Source: Salsuginibacillus kocurii DSM 18087
GTDB taxonomy: Bacteria > Bacillota > Bacilli > Bacillales > Marinococcaceae
Direction of reading: 5' to 3'
Length of the DNA stretch: 64,000 bases
NCBI RefSeq assembly: GCF_000377705.1
Contig: NZ_KB898625.1
Coordinates: 248,001 to 312,000 of the forward strand
A program made the translations under genes and the position numbers. This document shows positions 34,122 to 41,934 of this stretch, in pieces. The notes beneath the pieces are model-generated. The model was not told the origin of the DNA. It saw only the letters and a program-made list of their open reading frames with translations, and did no database searches. Positions within the stretch are counted from its first letter, which is position 1. Each line of letters begins with the position of its first letter.

Positions 34122-35582
34122 TCAGCTGTTCATGATTGGTTCCTTCTGCTTACTTACACGCTTTATCATTTGTTTCGCCGCATACAATCCGGACGCCCCG
34201 GCTTGAGCCAAGCCGCGCGTAATACCGGCTCCGTCACCACCGCTGTATAGGCCGCGGATTTCGGTCTCCATTTCTTTACTTAAATGCGGACGCGCCGAAT
34301 AGAACTTCGCTTCGATTCCGTAGAACAACGTATGATCTGAAGCGATGCCTGGCGTTACATGATCAAGCGCTTCAATCATTTCAATTAAACTTTTCATCGT
34401 GTTGTACGGAAGTACGAGCCCTAAGTCGCCCGGCACAGCTTCATGCAGTGTCGGCTCTAAAAAGCCTTCAGCAATCCGTTTCTCGGTAGAACGCCGCCCT
34501 TTTAATATATCCCCGAACGTTTGCACAATCACACCACCGTTAGAAAGATCATTAGCCCGCTGACAAATGTCACGCGCGTACTCGTTCGGTTTATCAAACG
34601 GCTCGGTAAACGTGTGCGAAACGAGCAGTGAAAAGTTGGTGTTATTTGAACCAAGAGCCGGATCTTTGTACGCATGGCCGTTTGCCGCCATTACTCCGCT
34701 GTGGTTCTCTACCACCACATGCCCGGACGGGTTGCTGCAAAATGTGCGGACACGTGTACCGGAGGAAGCGTTATATATAAACTTTCCTTCATATAAATGT
34801 TCGTTAATCTCGCGCATGACGATGTCCGAGGTCTCTACGCGGACGCCGACATCCACCTGGTTATTCTGCATGCGCAGGCGGCGCTTTTTCAGCAAGTCTG
34901 TCAGCCACTTGGAACCGTCACGGCCCGGCGCTACAAACACGCACTTACTCGTAAGCTCCGTGCCATCACCTAACACAATCCCTTTGGCAACGTGTTCTCC
35001 GTCTTCTTTTTCCGTAATAAGATCTTGCACTTCGGTTTTAAATTTCATTTCCAGCCGTGGCTTTAAGTACTCATAGATCGATTGCAAAATTTTAATGTTT
35101 TGTTCAGTACCGAGGTGGCGGACTTGCGCGCGCAAGAGTTTCAAACCAGCGCTAAAACCTTTTTGTTCAATTTGGCGGACCGCTTCTGTCGTCGGGTCGG
35201 TAATCGATTCGGTCGCTCCGTGCTCTAAGTTAATAGCATCCACTTCTTCAATGAGATTCATCACTTCTGAAGGCTGCAAATACTCAGTGAGCCAGCCGCC
35301 AAATTCAGTTGTAATATTAAATTTCCCGTCACTATAAGCACCCGCTCCGCCAAAGCCATTTGTGATCGAACAGGCTGGCAGACAGCCGGCAAATTCCTTT
35401 TTACCAGCTGGCGGCGGGCAGAGCTGAATCTTTTCTTCTAAGATCGGACAGCTGCGTCGATAAATATCATGACCTTTGTCAACTAGCAAAATGTTAGCAT
35501 CCGGTTGGCTACGTACCCATTCGTACGCTGCAAAAATACCCGCTGGACCTGCTCCAACAATAATGACATCATACGTCGACAT
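34122..35582 (-). CDS. COG2509-type FAD-dependent oxidoreductase
   Basis: A 486-residue flavoprotein with an N-terminal FAD-binding VIIVGAGPAGIFAAYEW and the family marks RSCPILEEKIQLCPPP, NGFGGAGAYSDGKFN, VFVAPGRDGSKWL and a C-terminal GLYSGGDGAGITRGLAQAGASGLYAAKQM. These belong to the uncharacterised FAD-dependent dehydrogenases of COG2509; several conserved Cys (RSCP, QLCPPP, GCLPACS) lie near the FAD site. I prefer the ATG at 35582, eight bases after AAGGAGAG, over the one at 35588. Its leader contains a guanine-class riboswitch, which ties the gene to purine supply although its reaction is unknown. Confidence 0.85.
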   Translation of the reverse strand: MSTYDVIIVGAGPAGIFAAYEWVRSQPDANILLVDKGHDIYRRSCPILEEKIQLCPPPAGKKEFAGCLPACSITNGFGGAGAYSDGKFNITTEFGGWLTEYLQPSEVMNLIEEVDAINLEHGATESITDPTTEAVRQIEQKGFSAGLKLLRAQVRHLGTEQNIKILQSIYEYLKPRLEMKFKTEVQDLITEKEDGEHVAKGIVLGDGTELTSKCVFVAPGRDGSKWLTDLLKKRRLRMQNNQVDVGVRVETSDIVMREINEHLYEGKFIYNASSGTRVRTFCSNPSGHVVVENHSGVMAANGHAYKDPALGSNNTNFSLLVSHTFTEPFDKPNEYARDICQRANDLSNGGVIVQTFGDILKGRRSTEKRIAEGFLEPTLHEAVPGDLGLVLPYNTMKSLIEMIEALDHVTPGIASDHTLFYGIEAKFYSARPHLSKEMETEIRGLYSGGDGAGITRGLAQAGASGLYAAKQMIKRVSKQKEPIMNS

Positions 35583-35656
35583 CTTCATCTCTCCTTTTAC
35601 CTTCTCTGTTTCGCCTTCTGTTTGGAAGGAAAGACACTCACAATGTATGTGACAAT

Positions 35657-35760
35657 AAAAAACCTAACCACAAACAGATAGACGTATCCATCTGTTCGTA
35701 GTTAGGAATTATCGGTCCCCTCTAGAAACTCTCAAACCATATTTTTGAGAATATACGAAC
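35657..35760 (-). promoter_or_regulatory. Guanine-class purine riboswitch with overlapping terminator
   Basis: Reverse-strand aptamer 35760-35694: P1 GTTCGTA/TACGAAC, P2 CTCAAA/TTTGAG with loop AATATGG, J2/3 GTTTCTA, P3 loop ACCGATAA, J3/1 AACTACG. The C in AACTA corresponds to C74, which selects guanine or hypoxanthine. A 17-bp terminator (35706-35690 with 35679-35663, then six T) uses the P1 3' strand as part of its 5' arm. Ligand binding should therefore prevent termination, an ON switch, as in adenine-sensing pbuE. Confidence 0.85.
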
Positions 35761-35776
35761 GTTTCTTTACGATTCA

Positions 35777-35805
35777 TTTATAAAATCCGAACCTTTTCGC
35801 CACAA
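35777..35805 (-). promoter_or_regulatory. Promoter of the riboswitch-FAD oxidoreductase transcript
   Basis: Reverse strand: TTGTGG (35800-35805), 17 bp, TATAAA (35777-35782). Transcription would begin about 10 nt before the aptamer. Confidence 0.6.
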
Positions 35806-36023
35806 AGGTGACAATCATTCACTTACAGCATTATTATAATATAAACACAGAAGATGTCAATTCCATTTTCTAATATTGTTCGCTTTTTGGTAAAAAGAAG
35901 CGTTTTCTTATTTTTATATTTTGTTTTTTTAACCAAAACACGAAAATAACAGAGTGTGTCAGTATCAGAAGGCGCATATTAACTCATAAATACGTGAGTG
36001 CTTTGCCCAAGCTAAAAAAAGAC

Positions 36024-36045
36024 CAGATGAACATATGCTCATCTG
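36024..36045 (-). terminator. Terminator of the gltS-asnB operon
   Basis: Reverse-strand stem CAGATGA/TCATCTG extended by the palindromic GCATATGT centre, followed by GTCTTTTTTT, about 45 nt after asnB. Confidence 0.8.
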
Positions 36046-36085
36046 ACCTTCGCTCTTTTCTGCTGCGATTCTTATAGACATTTCC

Positions 36086-37591
36086 TTAGCTTGTCGCCCA
36101 GTGCCCCACCGTCGACAGAATCGACTTGTGTGGAAAATGCTGTTTAAAGATCTCGTAATATAAAAGCTCCTGTTTCGAGCGGACCCATTCATTTTCTGTG
36201 TTAGCCCTGGCAACATCTGTATCTGTGTATTGCTTATCAGCGTAACTTTCCAAAATATCAAGTGCACCGCTGCCTTCAGAGAATTCCGCTTTGTCGCGCC
36301 AAATAATATTGTCCGCGAGTTCGCCGTCATAGGCTTTGCGCAGAATCCATTTTTCAATTTCATTTTCTCCTAACTTCAGCTCTGCCGGCACCTTTAACAC
36401 ATACTCGATTAATTCGAGGTCCAAGAACGGAACGCGCAATTCAAGCGAATGCGCCATGCTCATCCGGTCAGCACGCTGTAAGTTTATGTTGTGCAGCGTA
36501 TTGATAATGCGGATTAACTCTTTGTTCAGCTCTGTCGTACTTTTAATTCCTTTTAAATAGCTATAGCCGGAAAATAACTCATCTGCCCCTTCCCCGGAAA
36601 GGATTACTTTCACATGCTCAGCTGCGAGCTTGGACACAAAGTACGTCGGAATAGCGCTGCGAACGAGAGATGAGTCGTAGGATTCTAAGTGATAGATGAC
36701 TTCCGGAAGCGCTTCGACCAACTCTTGTTCAGTATAAATATATTCGTAATGCTCAGTGCCGATTTCTTCTGCCACTTCCCGGGCCCGCAGCACGTCTTCA
36801 CTGCCTTCACTTCCAACACAGAACGACTTCAGCGGCTGCTTCATTTTACGCCGTTCGTGCGCAAGTTTAGCAATTAAACTACTATCAAGACCGCCACTTA
36901 ACAACACCCCTACTTCCACGTCAGCCATGAGACGTTTTTCCACGGCATTGCCCAACCGTTCGCGAATGCCTTCGATCATTTGCGGCACGTCGTCTTCTGA
37001 AAAGATCTCATCGGCAGCTGGCTGCTGAATATGGCGGTAGGCGACAAAGCCTTCTTCCGGCGTATAATAATGACCGGCAGGAAATTCATTCACATCGTCT
37101 GTGACCACATAGAGTGTCTTAACTTCTGAAGCAAACACCATGTTGCCGTTCTCATCTTCTCCGTAATAAAGAGGTTTGATGCCGAGCGTATCCCGGGCTG
37201 CCATGAAAGTTTCATTTTTGTTGTCGACGATTACATAGCTGAACATGCCGTCTAAACGCTGAACCGAGCGGGCCCCTTCTTCTTCATACCATTTTAGCGG
37301 CACTTCACTATCCGATTTTGTTAAAAAACGAGTCGTAGCCGGCAATTGCTCCTGCAAGGTGCGATAATTATAAATCTCACCGTTGGCCACAATCCACTTT
37401 GTCTCGTCTTCATTAGAAATCGGTTGTTTCCCTTCGCGGACTCCAACAATCGATAGGCGTTGATGCCCGAGATGAAAGGAATCCAGCTTCGTGTCATCCC
37501 CTTCATCCGGTCCGCGGTGAGTCATCGACTCCAGCACGCGTGTCATTCGTTCTTGATCGATCGTTCCAGTCATCGCAAATATCCCGCACAT
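36086..37591 (-). CDS. asnB: Asparagine synthetase B (glutamine-hydrolysing)
   Basis: A 501-residue two-domain enzyme that makes asparagine from aspartate, ATP and glutamine. The class II glutaminase domain (about 1-190) starts MCGIFAMTG with the catalytic Cys2 and has NGEIYNYR and SDSEV. The synthetase domain (about 200-500) has the ATP loop VLLSGGLDSSLIAKLA, SGEGADELFSGYSY and DRMSMAHSLELRVPFLD. Its length is closer to the enterobacterial AsnB type than to the 630-750-residue B. subtilis enzymes. It follows a gltS-like gene after 33 bp on the same strand. Confidence 0.93.
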   Translation of the reverse strand: MCGIFAMTGTIDQERMTRVLESMTHRGPDEGDDTKLDSFHLGHQRLSIVGVREGKQPISNEDETKWIVANGEIYNYRTLQEQLPATTRFLTKSDSEVPLKWYEEEGARSVQRLDGMFSYVIVDNKNETFMAARDTLGIKPLYYGEDENGNMVFASEVKTLYVVTDDVNEFPAGHYYTPEEGFVAYRHIQQPAADEIFSEDDVPQMIEGIRERLGNAVEKRLMADVEVGVLLSGGLDSSLIAKLAHERRKMKQPLKSFCVGSEGSEDVLRAREVAEEIGTEHYEYIYTEQELVEALPEVIYHLESYDSSLVRSAIPTYFVSKLAAEHVKVILSGEGADELFSGYSYLKGIKSTTELNKELIRIINTLHNINLQRADRMSMAHSLELRVPFLDLELIEYVLKVPAELKLGENEIEKWILRKAYDGELADNIIWRDKAEFSEGSGALDILESYADKQYTDTDVARANTENEWVRSKQELLYYEIFKQHFPHKSILSTVGHWATS

Positions 37592-37624
37592 CTTTCAATC
37601 ACTCCATATTTTTAGTTAGCTTTC

Positions 37625-38965
37625 TTAGCGTTTCTTCACTTTGTCCTTCGGTACAAGCCAGCCGAGCTTCGCACAAACGGCAATCAGTACAATCCAGGCA
37701 GTTAGCAGCCCGAGCATAAACGGAAGTCCTGCCCCTGCTATGATAAGTACTGGACCGAAAGTGATTATGGCGACTTCCACCGGAACCATACCCGCGTAAC
37801 CGAGCGCGTAATCATCCAGCGTGGAGCTTTCATTGTTCGGGTCAACAATGCGCAGGAGAGCTACTCCCATTGCTACTGTCCCAGTGGACCAGCCGAAACC
37901 GAAAATTCCATTTTCAAACCAATTTGGGTGGAACACCCGCGGAGCAACAAAATGAAAGATCCCATACGCCCACAATACCCCAAAAATGAATAAAGCAATC
38001 AACGGCAAGGCGTAATCCGCCACAATGGCAAGGTCAATAGATGTTATCCCGAAAACGACGATTAAGTCAGTTGCCGTTCCGCCAACCCGGTTTACAACCC
38101 GCTTGTCCACATAATAATCGGCATTGGATTGGCGTAGGAAATACTGCGCGACCAACCCAAGGATAAAAGCGAGACTTAAGAGCGGAAAGGAGAGGTTGGG
38201 GAACCAGCCTTCTAGCACTTGCTGCAGAAAATAACTAATCAGCACGACCCCACCGATAATAGCAGCGTGAAAAAACAAGGGATCGACCGTGTTGCTAGAA
38301 ACTGTGTCCGTTCCAGAAGAAGCCCGGTCTTCTTCTCGTATCAAGCCCGTCCGCAAATCATCCGGCAGGCTCTGAAAATCTGAAATAAAATTCGCCTGTC
38401 CGCGCCTTGTGTTTCGTTTGATAATAAACAACCCACCGAGCACAGCTGACAGGAGCCCGATAGTAGCTGCTGTGTAACCGATGTCGGTGATCTGCTCCCA
38501 GCCCTGGGCATTAAACACTTCACCTACTGCAGCTGCTGTGCCGTGCCCACCGACAAAACCGGCGCCCAGCGCAAAGCCAAAGCCAGGTGGAAGCTCCCAA
38601 ATATGTTCTAAAATTAAATACGATACAACCAGCCCTGCAGGCCACATAAGTAATGTAATCGTCATGGAATAAACCCACATATTCCGGACGTTCGAAAACT
38701 TCTCTTTCCAATTTATCTTTGCCGCCCCGATTGGAATAGCAGCAAACACAACCGCTATCAAAACCGTCGGATAATCAGCAATTAAATCAGAAAATGGAAG
38801 AAAGCCTATCCCGTTTGGTCCTAATAGAAGCCCGAGCATGCCAGCAATAAAACTAGCTGGAATAAACAGCTTCTGAATCAATTCAATCTTTGCGCGCAGG
38901 ACCATTCCAACAAGAAGAAGAAGTGAGATAAGTCCCAGATCAATGGTCAGTTCTTCAATAGACAA
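37625..38965 (-). CDS. GltS-like sodium/glutamate symporter
   Basis: A 446-residue membrane protein with about eleven helices resembling the GltS (ESS) family: KLFIPASFIAGMLGLLLGP, GFALGAGFVGGHGTAAAVGEVFNAQGW in the first half and GIFGFGWSTGTVAMGVALLRIVDP in the second, the latter two being the paired glycine-rich re-entrant loops. A TTG start at 38965 with AACAGGAGG upstream is best. It is first in an operon with asnB, so glutamate uptake may supply nitrogen for asparagine synthesis; that link is inference. Confidence 0.85.
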   Translation of the reverse strand: MSIEELTIDLGLISLLLLVGMVLRAKIELIQKLFIPASFIAGMLGLLLGPNGIGFLPFSDLIADYPTVLIAVVFAAIPIGAAKINWKEKFSNVRNMWVYSMTITLLMWPAGLVVSYLILEHIWELPPGFGFALGAGFVGGHGTAAAVGEVFNAQGWEQITDIGYTAATIGLLSAVLGGLFIIKRNTRRGQANFISDFQSLPDDLRTGLIREEDRASSGTDTVSSNTVDPLFFHAAIIGGVVLISYFLQQVLEGWFPNLSFPLLSLAFILGLVAQYFLRQSNADYYVDKRVVNRVGGTATDLIVVFGITSIDLAIVADYALPLIALFIFGVLWAYGIFHFVAPRVFHPNWFENGIFGFGWSTGTVAMGVALLRIVDPNNESSTLDDYALGYAGMVPVEVAIITFGPVLIIAGAGLPFMLGLLTAWIVLIAVCAKLGWLVPKDKVKKR

Positions 38966-39674
38966 CGCGGAACCTCCTGTTTTATCTTTTACCAAAATGA
39001 ATACTGTGACATGAGCAAGCTCGGCTGTTATGTTTTTTGCGCTTGCCCTCTTCGGTTCCTGACCCTTTTAGTGTTTGAATTCCCACTGCATCATATTCCT
39101 GAACCGGGTGTAATTTTAAGGGAAGTGCCTGACTTGCTATGCTATACAACGACTTGCACTTCAAAGCTGGGAGATCGCCAGAAGGCAGTAACACGTACCC
39201 GCCCTTAAACGTCAGGACCTATTTCAAGTAATGCCCTAACAAAAAAAGCTCCACTAGGGGAGATTCAAAAATGTAAGTATGCAAAATGTAGGTGTCATCA
39301 TTGCAACTGACCATTTCCCAACAACTGCTCCAGTTCGTTTCTCATTAACTTGAGAAAACGTTCCTCTATTGGCTTCCCTCTATAGCAATCAGTGCGTTCT
39401 TCCCTGCGTATATACATTTACGCTCCTTCCTGTCTTTTTTTGACCATTCCTCTATAAGTTTACTACCCCGTTTCGACAAAAACCAAACTGACTCTTTCCT
39501 TACCACAGAAGAAATCGCCCGCTAATGACACCTAATCATAAGCAGGACTCATTTATCTCACCTATTGCCTCACCCAGCTTCGAATATAGCCCCGTTTATT
39601 TAGTTGATACTCAATCACCCATTCGTTCAGCAGAAGAATGGTTGAAGTTGGAGCGAGGAAATGATACCTTAAAG
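38966..39674. other. Gene-free stretch upstream of the TetR gene
   Basis: About 700 bp without a supported gene. On the reverse strand a small terminator-like hairpin (near 39250-39263, CTCC/GGAG with a run of seven T) would end a transcript coming from the right, but no gene is visible there; it may mark a lost gene or small RNA. Confidence 0.4.
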
Positions 39675-39690
39675 TAGAAAGATCGTTCTA
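39675..39690. promoter_or_regulatory. TetR operator, copy 1
   Basis: TAGAAAGATCGTTCTA, with inverted ends TAGAA/TTCTA, lies 25 bp before the tetR start. The same motif recurs at 40287 and 40529, so it is the likely binding site of this regulator. Confidence 0.7.
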
Positions 39691-39715
39691 TATAACTGAA
39701 GGAGAAGTGAATGAC

Positions 39716-40270
39716 ATGAGTCGGTCTGTTAAAAAGGATACATTATTAAAAGTAGCTGAATCGCTTTTCTATGAGCACGGTTTTCGTGGTGTAGGATTAA
39801 AGCAAATCATAAATGAAGCGAATGTAGCAACGATGACGCTTTATAATCATTTTTCTTCCAAGGAGAATTTGATTGAAGAAGTGCTAAAGCAACGGGAAGA
39901 ACGGTATTGGTCCTATTTAGACGCACATGTAGAAATGGAGTCAGATTCCCCTTTCATACTTGCGGCTGAAGCACATGGTCGCTTTTTGAAAGAAGAATCC
40001 TACAAAGGGTGTATGTTTTTAAGAGCCATAGAAGATTATGGGGAAATGGATAATAACATAGAAAAAATAGCAAGAGGACACAAACAAAAATTGCTCGAAT
40101 ATTTTCAGCAATTGGCTCATAGAAAAGGAAAAAATAACGAAAAAGATTTAGCTAACCAATTTACATTGCTGCTTGAAGGAACCACTTCCATGACGCCCCT
40201 GATTGGCGCAGAGAAAGCAACAGAGTATTCAATTGCGATGGCGAGGACACTTGTCCAACATACATCGTAA
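39716..40270 (+). CDS. TetR/AcrR family regulator
   Basis: A 184-residue repressor. The helix-turn-helix (about 5-50) reads LLKVAESLFYEHGFRGVGLKQIINEANVATMTLYNHFSSKENLIEEVL; the C-terminal domain (GCMFLRAIEDYG, FTLLLEGTTSMTPL) resembles YxaF/LmrA-like regulators of exporters. ATG at 39716 and GTG at 39707 are both possible; GAAGGAG sits too close to the GTG. Three copies of TAGAWAGRTCRTTCTA around this gene and the downstream MFS gene indicate control of itself and the transporter. Confidence 0.9.
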   Translation: MSRSVKKDTLLKVAESLFYEHGFRGVGLKQIINEANVATMTLYNHFSSKENLIEEVLKQREERYWSYLDAHVEMESDSPFILAAEAHGRFLKEESYKGCMFLRAIEDYGEMDNNIEKIARGHKQKLLEYFQQLAHRKGKNNEKDLANQFTLLLEGTTSMTPLIGAEKATEYSIAMARTLVQHTS

Positions 40271-40286
40271 TTTTTTTCACCAAGTT

Positions 40287-40302
40287 TAGAAAGGTCGTTC
40301 TA
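40287..40302. promoter_or_regulatory. TetR operator, copy 2, within a decayed duplication
   Basis: TAGAAAGGTCGTTCTA lies 17 bp after the tetR stop. It is followed by GTTCAACGTTCGTTTTACC, which mirrors the start of the MFS gene (TTCAACGTTAGTTTTACC), but here no start codon is in place. Confidence 0.65.
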
Positions 40303-40528
40303 TCTATCATTGTTATAGAATGTATAGTTGGAAATGTTCAACGTTCGTTTTACCGGAGTTACGAAAAGCGAGAGGCGATTATGAGACACCACATCATAGA
40401 GTTGAAATTTTTTCAACAGAAGACAACAGCCAATTGCTCAACTAGTAGCAGCAATTGGCTCAAAGGAAAGGGAAGGTAACGACGTCGAGGTGGCGCAGAA
40501 AATACACCCGTCATTTTTTTCACTAAAT
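40303..40528. repeat. Decayed tandem duplication of tetR end and MFS start
   Basis: Contains a false MFS start region (about 40325-40365) and then CAGCAATTGGCTCAAAGGAA at about 40449, matching CAGCAATTGGCTCATAGAAA inside the tetR gene at about 40107, then a TCATTTTTTTCACTAA stretch matching the one just after tetR. The order shows one segmental duplication followed by decay. No gene is intact here. Confidence 0.65.
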
Positions 40529-40544
40529 TAGATAGGTCATTCTA
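40529..40544. promoter_or_regulatory. TetR operator, copy 3, at the MFS promoter
   Basis: TAGATAGGTCATTCTA directly abuts TATAAT (40545-40550), the likely -10 of the MFS gene, so a bound repressor would exclude polymerase. Confidence 0.7.
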
Positions 40545-40572
40545 TATAATACGTTAATTTAGGATGGATAGT

Positions 40573-41721
40573 ATGAAATTTTCAACGTTAGTTTTACCTG
40601 GGATTACCATGATTGCAGTTACGTACGGACTGGCGAGGTTTAGTTTTGGGCTGCTTCTCCCTGATATCAACCAATCCCTTGAAATGTCGGAGTCGGTATC
40701 AGGGACGATTTCTTCTTTGTTTTACTTAGCTTATTGCTTTACGATCGTCTTCTCCACTGTGATTACCACAAGAGAAGGACCAAGAAGGATGATCCTTTTA
40801 GCTGGATTATCTGCCTTTGCTGGCTTGCTGTTGATGTCTGTAACGCCAAATCCATGGGTTCTAGCATTAGGTGTTTTGTTAGCTGGAGGAAGCACAGGTT
40901 TGATATCTCCTCCTTACGGCGCAGCGATCTCGCTTTGGATGCAGCGGGATAAACAAGGGAGAGCTAATACATGGATTAATTCAGGCACAAGTTTCGGCAT
41001 AGCCCTTTCTGGATTAGGAGCGATTTTACTCACACCACATTGGAGACTAACCTATGTGATCTATGCTGTCTTAGCCCTTCTAGTATTGATCTGGAATTAC
41101 CGGGCAATTCCGAAACCGGAGCAGAAAGCAAATAATGTGGTGTTTGAAAAAGGGAACCTCTCGATAAGAGGGATAAAAGGGGGGTACCCTTTAATTTTTG
41201 CCTCTTTGACCTTAGGGATTTCCACAGCGGCGTTTTGGACATTTTCCCGCTCTTTTATAGAAGTGGCTGGTAATTATAGTGACTGGCAGTTATCAGGGTT
41301 CTGGGTGGTCATCGGAGTATTTGGTGTACTGGGTGGATTCTCTGGTTCTCTCATTGAAAAAGGTGGACTGCCTTTTGCTTATAAATTAGGGAGTGTATCG
41401 ATTGCTTCAGCATCAATTATTTTATCTATTGAACCTGGAAACTGGCTTATGTCTTACGCGTCGGCTGGTATTTTCGGCGGCTCTTATATTTTTTTAACAG
41501 GCGTTCTGCTGGTGTGGGGCATTCGAGTATTTATTAAGAACGCTTCATTAGGCATTGGCATTCCCTTTTTGCTCTTGGCAGTGGGGCAAGTCATAGGGGC
41601 GTTGTTTGCTGGAATGCTTATTGAGAACTGGGGCTACACTCTTTCTTTTATACTTTATGGCTTAGTAGGCTTGGCGGCTGGCCTTATAGGACCGAAAAAG
41701 AATGCGCGGGAACGTACCTAA
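40573..41721 (+). CDS. Major facilitator superfamily transporter
   Basis: A 382-residue protein with twelve predicted helices. It has AVTYGLARFSFGLLLPDI in helix 1, GPRRMILLAGL in the 2-3 loop, and GGSTGLISPPYGAAISLWM, like the YbfB/YjiJ-type MFS proteins. The substrate is unknown; pairing with a TetR regulator suggests export of a toxic or signalling compound. Start ATG at 40573 is eight bases after a weak AGGA; another ATG at 40564 has no room for a ribosome binding site. Confidence 0.88.
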   Translation: MKFSTLVLPGITMIAVTYGLARFSFGLLLPDINQSLEMSESVSGTISSLFYLAYCFTIVFSTVITTREGPRRMILLAGLSAFAGLLLMSVTPNPWVLALGVLLAGGSTGLISPPYGAAISLWMQRDKQGRANTWINSGTSFGIALSGLGAILLTPHWRLTYVIYAVLALLVLIWNYRAIPKPEQKANNVVFEKGNLSIRGIKGGYPLIFASLTLGISTAAFWTFSRSFIEVAGNYSDWQLSGFWVVIGVFGVLGGFSGSLIEKGGLPFAYKLGSVSIASASIILSIEPGNWLMSYASAGIFGGSYIFLTGVLLVWGIRVFIKNASLGIGIPFLLLAVGQVIGALFAGMLIENWGYTLSFILYGLVGLAAGLIGPKKNARERT

Positions 41722-41934
41722 ACAAATGTAAGAAATCAGGCTGTGCCACAAGCTTTTTATTTAACAAGATTATTTGTCCTTTGATGGAAGGATATGAAAC
41801 AATAGAACTACAATCTTAACTGTTCATTTATAAACACCTATGTATCGACTGTCCTGTAACGTTCAGCTACCTTGAAAGCAATTTTTCCCTGGTTCTATGT
41901 ATGACTATTTTTTCCTGCTCAGGAGGGTCTAGCG

